The translations under genes were made by a program, and so were the position numbers. The notes under the pieces were generated by a model that was not told the DNA's origin, did not search any database, and saw nothing but the letters and a program-made list of their open reading frames with translations. A stretch of 64,000 nt of DNA from a bacterium (GTDB lineage Bacteria > Myxococcota > UBA727 > JAUIJE01): NCBI GenBank assembly GCA_030431455.1, contig JAUIJE010000008.1, positions 62,001-126,000 of the forward strand, given 5' to 3'. This document shows, piece by piece, positions 26,113-35,300 of this stretch. Position 1 is the stretch's first letter. Every line of letters begins with the position of its first letter.

Positions 26113-27323
26113 GCGCGATTCTGGTTCTCCTCGCCTTGTTGGCGGTCTCGACCCTCGCCTCGCGCAAGGGCGCGGCCGCGTTTGTGGTCACGATCATCAC
26201 CACCCCGTTGCTGCTGGGGATCGGCTTTTTGTTGTCCGCGCGGGGCCTGGCCTTTTTGCCCCAGACCACCGCGGATGCGCTGCTGCCCGCGATCCGGGTG
26301 GGGGCGGCCTGGCTCGCGGTGTTGGTGGGCCTGCGGGCGGCTCGTCCCCGGTTCACCGCCCGCGGGGTGCGGCGTACTGCAGGCACATTGGTGGTGTGCA
26401 TCGTGACCTGGGGGGCGCTCACCGGGGGCGTGTTCGGGGTGCTGCTGTTGCTCGATGTGCTCGGGGGCAGCCACGCCGCCGACTCGTCGCATCTCACCGC
26501 GCTGGGGGCCGCGCTGTTGCTCGGCGGCATCGTCACCGGCTCGGGCTACCAGGCCGGGGACGAGGGCCACGAAGAGCCCATGCATGCACATTTTGTGGTG
26601 TTCTTGTCCCGGCACGATGAAATCACCGGCGCGGTGGCGATCCTGGTTGCGATTGTGCTCTGGCCGTTGGACGCCCCGGTATACGGCGACAGCTGGCTCG
26701 CCCCCGCGGTCATCCTCGGGCTCGCCCTCACCATGACCGTGGCCAACTTGCTCATCGGCGGCGTCAACCAGGACAGCACCGCCAACGCCCGCATCGCCCT
26801 GCTCGGCCAATCGGTGTTCGCCTCCGGCCTCGCCACCGCCATGGGCCTGCCCGACGCCGCGATCGCGTTTTTCTTTGGCGCGTTTTTGGCGTTCACGCCC
26901 CAGGCGATGCTCCAGCTCGAACGCGGCCTGCTCGCCACCGAGCGGCCGGTGCGCATGGCCGTGCTCGCCCTCGTCGGCGCCCACCTCGGCTTCACCTGGG
27001 AAGCGGTGGCGATCGGGGTATCGCTCGCCCTGCTCCGGCTCGGGGTCAAAATGCTCCTGCGCCCGGCGGTGGGCGGCAACGGGGCCGCGTTCCCGTTGCA
27101 TTCGTTCTTGTCGTCGTCGGGCCTGGCCATTCCCTTTGCCGTGAGCTTCGCCATGACCCGGCCCGGCGGTCTGTCCGAGAGCTTCGTGCTCACCGCGGTG
27201 TGTGTGGCGGTGAGCGTGTCCGACCTGATCACCTTCGCGCTCTGGCGCCGGCCCCCCGCCCCCGACGTCGACGTGGCCGTGCTCCCCGACGCGCCCGCCC
27301 CGGGCCAAGGGGTGGCAGCATGA
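26109..27323 (+). CDS. Polytopic membrane protein, divergent antiporter-like
   Basis: 404 residues with about 11-12 hydrophobic helices and few loops. The helix pattern and the stretch LGAALLLGGIVTGSGYQAG, followed by RHDEITGAVAILVAIVLW, resemble the core of cation/proton antiporters (CPA fold) but without a clear family motif. The last helices contain LHSFLSSSGLAIPFAVSFAM. It overlaps the MscS gene before it and the CPA antiporter gene after it by 4 bp each. Its partner in the same transcript is a recognisable CPA antiporter, so a paired or heteromeric transporter is possible. One CAATG-N4-TGCA copy lies at 26378-26390. Confidence 0.6.
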   Translation: MSAILVLLALLAVSTLASRKGAAAFVVTIITTPLLLGIGFLLSARGLAFLPQTTADALLPAIRVGAAWLAVLVGLRAARPRFTARGVRRTAGTLVVCIVTWGALTGGVFGVLLLLDVLGGSHAADSSHLTALGAALLLGGIVTGSGYQAGDEGHEEPMHAHFVVFLSRHDEITGAVAILVAIVLWPLDAPVYGDSWLAPAVILGLALTMTVANLLIGGVNQDSTANARIALLGQSVFASGLATAMGLPDAAIAFFFGAFLAFTPQAMLQLERGLLATERPVRMAVLALVGAHLGFTWEAVAIGVSLALLRLGVKMLLRPAVGGNGAAFPLHSFLSSSGLAIPFAVSFAMTRPGGLSESFVLTAVCVAVSVSDLITFALWRRPPAPDVDVAVLPDAPAPGQGVAA

Positions 27324-29266
27324 ACGCCCCCGCGCCCCCCCCACCGCAGAACCGCCTGCTCGTCGCGTTGCGCGGTCTCGCCGCCTTGGGCCTCATCGCC
27401 GCGTGGTTGGTGGTGGTGCGGCGCCAAGGCTGGGTCGAGGCCACCGGGGGCGCGATGTTCGCCCTCGGCTTTCTCCTCGTGGCCGGCACCATCGGGGGCA
27501 AGGTCGCGGCGTTCTTTCGGCTCCCCCAGCTCACCGGCTATCTGGCGGTGGGGGTCATCTCTGGCCCCTACGTGCTCGCGCTGTTCGAGAAGGACGACGT
27601 CGAAGACCTCAAGCTGATCAACACATTGGCATTGGCTCTGATCGCCCTGCAGGCCGGGGCCGAGCTCACCCTGCCCATGCTGCGGCGCAGCCTCCGCAGC
27701 CTGATGTGGGCGTCGGTGGGCCACGCGGTGATCATCACCCTGGGCATGACCGCGTTGTTCGCCCTGCTCAGTCCGTACATGCCCTTCCTCGACGGGCTCG
27801 CGTTGCCCGCGGTGCTCGCGGTGGGGCTTTTGTGGGGGGCGATGGCGGTGTCCAAGGCCCCCGCCGACACCCTCGCCATCCTCGGGGAGACCGGGGCCAA
27901 GGGGCCCCTCGCCGAGCACGCCCTCGGGGTGGTGGTGCTCCTCGACGTGGTGGTGCTCATCCTGTTCGCGGTGGCGCTGATGTTCGCCAAGGCCGCGCTC
28001 AACCCCGAAGCCGCGCTGTCGCTGCACGTGTTCGCCGATCTGGGGCAGGAACTGGTGGTGTCGGTTGCCGCGGGCACCACCTTTGGGCTGGTGATCGCCG
28101 CGTACTTCTGGGCCGTGGGCAAAGAAAAACTCCTGTTCACGGTGGGGGCGGCCTACGGCATCACCGCGTTCTGTGCCTACTTCCACTACGACACCCTGCT
28201 GGTGTTCGTGGTGGCCGGGTTTGTGGTCATGAACCTCACCAAGTTTGGCCATGACCTCGTCGAGACCACCGAGTCCGCGGGGGCGGCGGTGATGGTGGTG
28301 TTCTTCGCCACCGCCGGGGCCCAGCTCAACATCGGGGCCCTGAAGACCTACGGCTTCATCGCGTTGGGGCTCGCCTTCGGCCGCATCGGGTTGACCTTCC
28401 TCGCCTCGCGGTTGGGCCACCGGTTGGCCAAAGACCCGCCCTCGGTTCGGAAGTTCGCGTTCACGTCGTTCATCTCCCAGGCCGGGGTCACCATCGGGCT
28501 TGGCACCATTGCCGCCAACCAGCTCGGTGAAGTGGGCGGCGAGATCGCGGTGTTGGTCATCGCGGTCATCGGCATCAACGAGATGATCGGCCCGGTGGCG
28601 TTCAAGATTGGCCTCGCCAAAGGTCTGAAGCTCGAGAACGAGCTCGACCAGATCCACGAGCTCCCCGACGAACAAGACCCGGCGATGACCCCGCCGCCTC
28701 CCGACGTGGCCGCGCTGGTCGATGAGGCGTTGGCGGACTTCACCTACGAGACCAAGCAGCACGATGACCGGGTCGAGGTGTACGTGCTGATGGACGACGA
28801 CGACAAGGTCGACGGCAACTTCCTCATCCGCCACGCGGGGGAGGCGGGTTGGTCCATGCACCTGCGCTCGCAGCTGTTCAAGCCCGCGGCCCACCGGGTG
28901 GTGCTCATTCCCGAGCGGGGCATGCTCAAGGTCGTGCAGCGCATCGGCGAGCTCGAGGTCGGGGACCAAGAACTCGACGACGCGTTCATCATCGACGCCA
29001 AATCCGAGGCGAGCCCGTTCATTCGGTCCCTCAAGACGCCCTTGCTCGCGCTCTCCCCCTTTACCTTGCGGGTGGAGATCGAAAGCCGCCGCTTCCTGGT
29101 CGCCGCCGACGACCTCCCCGACGACGAAGCGCTGCGCACCGCCCTCATCGCCTCGGCCGAACTCTGGAAGCAGCTCGTGCGCAAACCGCCCGCCAAGGGC
29201 CCCGAGGGCAAAAAGGACCAAACCCCGCCCCCGCCGGTCGAGCCCGCTCCGGGGCACGACGGATGA
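27320..29266 (+). CDS. CPA-type cation/proton antiporter with long cytosolic C-terminal domain
   Basis: 648 residues. About 13 TM helices (28-445) include the exchanger entry GKVAAFFRLPQLTGYLAVGVISGP, an ion-site-like HALGVVVLLDVVVLILF with a membrane Asp, and FTSFISQAGVTIGLG. This matches KefB/NhaS-type antiporters exchanging Na+ or K+ for H+. The C-terminal 200 residues are not an RCK domain. They include LDDAFIIDAKSEASPF and LRVEIESRRFLVA, slightly reminiscent of DUF3137-type modules, and end in a Pro/Lys-rich tail. It overlaps both flanking genes by ATGA-type junctions. Confidence 0.82.
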   Translation: MNAPAPPPPQNRLLVALRGLAALGLIAAWLVVVRRQGWVEATGGAMFALGFLLVAGTIGGKVAAFFRLPQLTGYLAVGVISGPYVLALFEKDDVEDLKLINTLALALIALQAGAELTLPMLRRSLRSLMWASVGHAVIITLGMTALFALLSPYMPFLDGLALPAVLAVGLLWGAMAVSKAPADTLAILGETGAKGPLAEHALGVVVLLDVVVLILFAVALMFAKAALNPEAALSLHVFADLGQELVVSVAAGTTFGLVIAAYFWAVGKEKLLFTVGAAYGITAFCAYFHYDTLLVFVVAGFVVMNLTKFGHDLVETTESAGAAVMVVFFATAGAQLNIGALKTYGFIALGLAFGRIGLTFLASRLGHRLAKDPPSVRKFAFTSFISQAGVTIGLGTIAANQLGEVGGEIAVLVIAVIGINEMIGPVAFKIGLAKGLKLENELDQIHELPDEQDPAMTPPPPDVAALVDEALADFTYETKQHDDRVEVYVLMDDDDKVDGNFLIRHAGEAGWSMHLRSQLFKPAAHRVVLIPERGMLKVVQRIGELEVGDQELDDAFIIDAKSEASPFIRSLKTPLLALSPFTLRVEIESRRFLVAADDLPDDEALRTALIASAELWKQLVRKPPAKGPEGKKDQTPPPPVEPAPGHDG

Positions 29267-29961
29267 CGCGCACGCCGTGGCGGTGGCTCGCCGGCCTGGC
29301 GCTGGTCGCGGCCGCGGGGTGGGCGGTCTGGACCTGGTCGGACACCGCCGAGACCGAGCACGCCGCGGCTCTGGCCGAACAGGCAGAGACATTGCGGGCC
29401 GAGGCGGTGGCCGCGGGCGCCTCCCGGCGAGACCGGCCCACGCTCAAAGACGACGCGAAGCCCCCACCCCCCTCTTCGCCCCCCGCCCCCCGCGACCGCG
29501 ATGACACCACCGGGGCCGGCCCCTCCGGCGCCGACGCCCTCCGCCGGTTGGCCGAGGCCCTGCAGCAGGTCGAGCGGCAACGGCAACAGCGGCTCGCGGA
29601 GACGCCCGCCGACACCACCGACCCCGAAAGGGTTCGGTTCAGCCCCGACGCCGCAGGCATCCGCGCCGCGGTCAAGGCCGCGATCCCCGATCTCAAGGCC
29701 TGTTACGAGCCCTGGCTGGGACTCAATCCCGACCTCGAAGGCAAGCTCACCCTCTCGTTCCGCCTGCCCACCGAGGTCGCCGACGGCGGCCCCACCGTGA
29801 CCGATGTCGAGACCACCGCCGGCACCGTGGGCAACGAACTCGTCGACGGCTGTGTACGCAATGTCTTTGCGGGGCTCGACTTCACGCCCCCCGCGGACGA
29901 GGACGTCACCGTGAACTACCCCTTGGTGTTCAACGCCGCGCCCGACGACCAGGCCCCCTAG
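29263..29961 (+). CDS. AgmX/PglI-type periplasmic protein with N-terminal anchor
   Basis: 232 residues. One N-terminal TM helix (WRWLAGLALVAAAGWAVW) is followed by a Pro/Ala/Arg-rich linker with a short coiled coil (about 85-115). A C-terminal domain of about 100 residues has IRAAVKAAIPDLKACYEPWL, a beta region, DGCVRNVF and LDFTPPADEDVTVNYPLVF. This is the AgmX/PglI C-terminal pattern with its two cysteines, common in myxobacterial envelope proteins including gliding-related AgmX. It resembles TonB-like C-terminal modules. It ends the block; its stop and that of the convergent GH57 gene share CTAG. Confidence 0.8.
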   Translation: MTRTPWRWLAGLALVAAAGWAVWTWSDTAETEHAAALAEQAETLRAEAVAAGASRRDRPTLKDDAKPPPPSSPPAPRDRDDTTGAGPSGADALRRLAEALQQVERQRQQRLAETPADTTDPERVRFSPDAAGIRAAVKAAIPDLKACYEPWLGLNPDLEGKLTLSFRLPTEVADGGPTVTDVETTAGTVGNELVDGCVRNVFAGLDFTPPADEDVTVNYPLVFNAAPDDQAP

Positions 29962-32378
29962 CCGACCCGCACCCGCAACCGCGCCGCCACCCGCTCGAGG
30001 TCCCCGAGCCATGCCGGCGCGGCCGCCCGCTCCTGCTGTTGTTCGAGCATCTCGGGCCGGCGCCGCTTGGCCTGCGCGAACACCGCCTGCTGCAACGGGA
30101 ACACGTCGACATCGAACGGCAACACGTCGAGCACGTCGAGGGCGATGCCCACGTCATCGAAGGCGTGGGCGTCCGGCGCGCGGTCGGCCAAACGCCGCGC
30201 CACCCCATCGACGTGGGTCTGCGCGGCCTGGCGCAAATCGTCGGTGTCCAGCGCCACCGACAACGCCCGGGCCTCGTCGACCAGGGTCTTGAGCCGCAAC
30301 ACGTCGGGACGCTCCGCGGACAGCGTCTTTTGGACGTTGGCGTTGAGCACAAACGCGGCCGCGCTCTTGACCGTGGCCGGCAGCGGCACGCCGGTCGACG
30401 CCACGTACCGAATCAGGGACGCGTGGTGGTTGTGCATCCGGGTCGAGACCTGGGTCGCCTCCTCCAGGGCCCGGTCCAGGACCGTCCCGAGCACCGTGCG
30501 TTGCTCGTCGTTGAACAGCGACTTCAGGGAATAGGTCATCTCCAAAAAATGCCGGTCCAGCGTGCGCATCAACTCGGCGAGGTCGCCGGCGGCGAACCCC
30601 CGCTCGACCTCGGCCTTCATCGCCGCGTAGGCCGCGTCCCCCTGAAAGGCCCGCACCCCGCCCGAGAGGTTGTGGTCGCCGAGGTGCAACACCGCGTAGG
30701 CGAGCGTGGCCTCTTCGCGGGTGCTGCGCACCCGGCACCGTACACGCCCGATCCGCAGCGTACGCCGCCCCGAGGTGTGCACCGCCGCGTCCTCGCGGTC
30801 CAGGTCAAAGCCGTACACCGCGGTGTGCGGGCCAAAATCTTCGAACAGCGACAGCACCGCGTAGTGCGCCACCACCTTGGCGAGGTCGACCATCGCCGGG
30901 CGGACCGCGCGGTCGTAGATCGCGGCCCCGTCCCCCAGGTGCGGCAGGTTGCTGTGGGCCTCGCGCAGCCGCGACAAGAACCCGTGCTCGACGTGGGGGG
31001 CGTGCGGCAACGCCAGCTGCACCGCCCGGCCCGCGTACTGGATGATCTGCACCGTTTCGATGCCGCTCAGGTCGTCAAAGAACCACCCGCAGCTGGTGTA
31101 CATCAACATTGCGTGCCGCTGCATCTCCAGCAAATGCAATTGCTCGCGCAGCGCGGCCCCCTCGAGGTCCGGCCGGCCCTGCCCCTGGAGGAACGACCGC
31201 AGGGCCTCGTCGCCACGGTCCAAGACCACGTCGATGTACGCGTCCCGCGCGGCCCAGGGGTCGGCAAAGGCACAGTGCGCCTCGTACACGGTCGCGAGCT
31301 CGTCGCGCAGCCAATCCAGCGCCTCCCGCAGCGGGCGGCGCCACGCCTGGGTCCATCCCCGGCCGGGGTCGGCGCAACAGCCGCAGTCGCTCTTCCAGCG
31401 CTCGACCCCGTGGGCGCAGCTCCAGGCGCTGGGCTCGACGATCTCCGCCTCGTCAGCGGGCGGACACAGGGCCAAAAACTCGCCGTAGTTGGTGACCCGG
31501 GCCAGCCCATTGCGCTCGATATAGTGCATAGCGTAGGCGAGGCCCATCTCGCCGTGCCGGTGATGGTGACCGTAGCTTTCCCCGTCGGTGGCGATGTGCA
31601 CCAGGGTCGGCCGGGGGGGATCGTCGGACACGCCCCCCAACAGACGCTCGGCGAAGGCGTCTCCGTGGTCGAGGATGCGCTCGAAGGCCACGCTTTGCGA
31701 CACCGGCCCATCGTAGAAAAACACCGCGATGCGGCCCCCCGAGGGCAGGCGCACCCAATACGGCCGGGTGGTGTCCACCGTGCCGGGGGTGTCTTGCCAG
31801 TCACCAGCCCCGTCGTCGGTCCACGCCCGCACCCGGCGACACTGGCCGGGGGCCAGGATCGTAAACGTGATGCCCTCGTCGTGCAGGGCCTGCAGGGAGG
31901 CGAGGTCGGCCGCGGTCTCGGCCAGCCACATGCCCTCGGGAGGACGCCCGAACCGGTGCTCGAAGTCGCGCCGCCCCCAGCGCACCTGGGTGCGCTGGTC
32001 GCGCGGGCAGGCCAGCGGCAGGATGATGTGGTTGTAGACCTGGGCCAACGCCGCGCCGTGGCCGGAAAAACGCGCCTGGCTCTCGCGGTCGGCCTCCAGG
32101 AGGGCCTGGTAGGTCACCGGGTCGTGGTCGGCCATCCAGGACAGCAGGGTGGGCCCCATGTTGAAGGACATGCGCGCGTAGTTGTTGACGATGTTGACCA
32201 CCCAACCTTCGCCATCGAGGATGCGCGCATGGGCATTGGGCGCGTAGCACTCCGCGGTGATGCGCGCGTTCCAATCATGAAAAGGCGCGGCGGAGTCCTG
32301 CTGTTCGATCGCTTCCAGCCAGGGGTTCTCCCGGGGGGGCTGGTAGAAGTGGCCGTGCACGCACACGAAGCGGTTCAT
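29958..32378 (-). CDS. GH57-type glycoside hydrolase with DUF3536 domain
   Basis: 806 residues. The N-terminal GH57 barrel starts VCVHGHFYQPPRENPW. It contains the nucleophile motif GMWLAETA and the acid-base region ATDGESYGHHHRHGE, as in GH57 amylases and branching enzymes. The C-terminal half (about 340-800) is helical and matches DUF3536, with WSCAHGVERWKSDCGCC and HAMLMYTSCGWFFDD. It probably acts on alpha-1,4-glucan in the cytoplasm (no signal peptide). Its ATG overlaps the stop of the glucanotransferase-branching enzyme fusion (ATGA), so both belong to one glycogen or maltodextrin unit. Confidence 0.88.
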   Translation of the reverse strand: MNRFVCVHGHFYQPPRENPWLEAIEQQDSAAPFHDWNARITAECYAPNAHARILDGEGWVVNIVNNYARMSFNMGPTLLSWMADHDPVTYQALLEADRESQARFSGHGAALAQVYNHIILPLACPRDQRTQVRWGRRDFEHRFGRPPEGMWLAETAADLASLQALHDEGITFTILAPGQCRRVRAWTDDGAGDWQDTPGTVDTTRPYWVRLPSGGRIAVFFYDGPVSQSVAFERILDHGDAFAERLLGGVSDDPPRPTLVHIATDGESYGHHHRHGEMGLAYAMHYIERNGLARVTNYGEFLALCPPADEAEIVEPSAWSCAHGVERWKSDCGCCADPGRGWTQAWRRPLREALDWLRDELATVYEAHCAFADPWAARDAYIDVVLDRGDEALRSFLQGQGRPDLEGAALREQLHLLEMQRHAMLMYTSCGWFFDDLSGIETVQIIQYAGRAVQLALPHAPHVEHGFLSRLREAHSNLPHLGDGAAIYDRAVRPAMVDLAKVVAHYAVLSLFEDFGPHTAVYGFDLDREDAAVHTSGRRTLRIGRVRCRVRSTREEATLAYAVLHLGDHNLSGGVRAFQGDAAYAAMKAEVERGFAAGDLAELMRTLDRHFLEMTYSLKSLFNDEQRTVLGTVLDRALEEATQVSTRMHNHHASLIRYVASTGVPLPATVKSAAAFVLNANVQKTLSAERPDVLRLKTLVDEARALSVALDTDDLRQAAQTHVDGVARRLADRAPDAHAFDDVGIALDVLDVLPFDVDVFPLQQAVFAQAKRRRPEMLEQQQERAAAPAWLGDLERVAARLRVRVG

Positions 32379-35300
32379 GATTCCTCCGGGCGGTAGGCGA
32401 GCATCGCCAACGGGGGAAGCGTCAATGTCACAGAGTGGGCGCGGCCCTGGGCCCCGATGTCCTCGGCCACCAGGCGGTCGGGGTTGTCCACCCCTGAGCC
32501 CCCGTAGGCGGGATCGTCCCCGTCAGCGATTTTCTGCCACGCGCCGCCCCGGGGCACGCCGACGCGGTACCCGGGGCGGACCACGGGGGTGAAGTTGAGC
32601 GCGATGAGCACCGGCGCGCCGTGGACATCCTTGCGCAAATAGGTGAGCACCGAGTGTTCGGCGTCGCTGCCGTTGACCCATTCGAAGCCGTCGGGTTCGC
32701 AGTCGCGCTCGTGCAGGGCGGGCACGTCCCGGTACACCCGGTTCAGCTGCGCGACCCAGCGCATCAGGCCCTGGTGGCGCTCGTCGTCGAGCAAGTGCCA
32801 GTCCAGGCTCTGCTCGTGGTTCCATTCGCGCCACTGGCCGAACTCCCCGCCCATGAACAGGAGCTTTTTGCCCGGCTGGCTGAACATGTAGCCGTACAAC
32901 AGCCGCAGGTTGGCGAACTTCTGCCAGTCGTCGCCGGGCATCTTGCCGAGCAGCGAGCCTTTGCCGTGCACAACCTCGTCGTGGGACAGGGCGAGCACGT
33001 AGTTCTCCGAGTAGGCGTACATCTGGCGGAAGGTGAGCTGGTTGTGGTGGAAGCTCCGGTGGATGGGGTCCTTTTCGAAATAGGACAAGGTGTCGTTCAT
33101 CCAGCCCATGTCCCACTTGTAGCCGAACCCCAATCCCCCTGCATCGACCGGGCGCGACACCCCGGGCCAAGCGGTGCTCTCTTCGGCGTAGGTCTGCACC
33201 CCGTCGCATTCCCCGTACACCGCGGAATTGAGCTCACGCAAAAATGACACCGCCTCAAGGTTCTCGCGCCCCCCATGCTCATTGGGGATCCACTCGCCCT
33301 CTTTTCGGGAATAGTCGCGGTACAGCATCGACGCCACCCCATCGACCCGCAGCCCGTCGACGTGGAAGGTCTTGACCCACCACAGGGCGCTGGAGACCAA
33401 GAAGCTCTGCACCTCGTGCCGCCCGTAGTTGAAGATGCAGCTCTTCCAATCCGGGTGAAAGCCGAGCCGGGGGTCGGCGTGCTCGAACAGCGCGGTGCCA
33501 TCAAACTTCGCCAGGGCCCACCCGTCCTCGGGAAAGTGCGAGGGCACCCAATCCAACACCACCCCGATGCCGCGCTGGTGCAGGGTGTCCACCAACGCCA
33601 TCAAGTCCTCCGGCCGTCCGTAGCGCGCGGTGGGGGCGAAATAGCCGGTCACCTGGTAGCCCCACGAACCATAGAAGGGGTGTTCCATCACCGGCATGAG
33701 CTCGACGTGGGTGAAGCCCAGTCGCTCGATGTGGTCGGCGAGCGAAGCGGCCGCTTCCCGGTAGGACAGGAATCGCCCGCCCTCCTCCACCTGCCGTCGC
33801 CAGGACCCGAGGTGCAGCTCGTAGATCGACACCGGGGCATCCAGCGCGCTTTTGCCCGCCCGGGTGGCCATCCAGGCCCCGTCTTCCCAATCATACTGGG
33901 TCGACGCCACCACCGACGCGTTCGCGGGAGGCTCTTCGCTGGCAAACGCGAAGGGGTCGGCTTTCTCCAACCGCTCGCCCCCTTTGGTGAGCAGCCGGAA
34001 CTTGTACTTGTCTCCCGCCGCGGCCCCGGGGACAAAACCCTCCCAAATCCCCGACGACGCCCGGGGACCGAGGGCGTGGGCCGCGTCCTGCCACCCGTTG
34101 AAATCGCCCGCCACCGCCACCGCGGTCGCGTCCGGGGCCCACACCGCGAAGCGGACCCCGCGCACGCCGTCGTGCTCCTCGACGTGGGCGCCGAGCGCGT
34201 CGTAGGCCTTGCGGTGGGTGCCCTCGTTCCACAGGTACACGTCGGTGTCGCTCAGGGCGGTCACGTCGGTGCGCACCGGCGCGGGCGCCGCCCCGGTGGA
34301 GAGCGGGACCGGGTCCCGGCGACGACACTGGTCGAGGTCGGACAGCAGGGCCTTGACCTCGTCGTCCGCGCACAGCGCGTCGATGGGCGCGGCCCGGCGC
34401 CGCCAGTTGGGCATCTCGTCGCAGGTGCCGGGCACGTTCTGGGGCGCGGTCTTGCCGAGCACATCGTCGAGGCTGACCACCACCGTGCGCGCCGGGCTCT
34501 GGGCCAGCGCGCGCATCGCCCCCCGGGTCACCGCCACCGGGTCGTGCGGATCGTCGCACAGCCCCCGGGCCCGCAAGCCTTCGGCGAGCGCGTCGACACA
34601 CGCCCGGCGCTGGGCCCGGTCGCGGTCCGCGTCCTCGGCCGACTGGTGACCGAGCTCGATCCGCAGCCCGATGTCGCTCCCCTCGACGAACGCGGGGAAC
34701 GTGGGCGTGTCGTGGGTACCCAACGAAGCCAGCACCTCGGGGCGCGGCTCGATCATCGGGGCGCGCGGGTTGCCGGTGAGGCCAAACTGCACCAAGTGCA
34801 TGCCGGTGGCGCGACGGGCCGTCATCTGGGCGGTGACCTCGTCGGGCACGGTCCCGAGATCCTCCCCCGCGATCTCGGTTTGGGTCTGGTGCGAGACCAA
34901 GCACACCACCGCCCACAGCTCCTCGGGGGCCATGTGCACATAGACCCCCTCGGTGGCCGCGCGCCCCTCGGGCACACAGTAGATGCGATGCAGCCACATC
35001 ACGTGGTCGAGACGGAGAATGCCCGCGTACCGACAATGTGTCTGCAGCATGTCCCGCACGAACCGGTACCCGTCCTGGCGCAGGCCCCGCGGCGAAAACG
35101 GCGCGAAGCCCCAGTTCTGGCCCCCCGCGAACAAGGCGTCCGGGGGCGCCCCCGCGCACAGCCCGGTGGCGAACACCTGCGGAAACCGGGTCGCGTCATA
35201 GCCCTGGCCGTGGCTGCCCACCGGGAGGTCGAGATAGAGCGACACCCCCCGATCCCGGGCGTGGGCGGCGAGGGCGGTGAGCTGCCGGTGCAGCGCGGCC

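Noticed and set aside
26546-29392. Open frame of about 950 codons on the minus strand opposite the antiporter genes
   Set aside because: Low-complexity translation, no ribosome-binding site, no domain. The plus strand carries membrane helices and family motifs.
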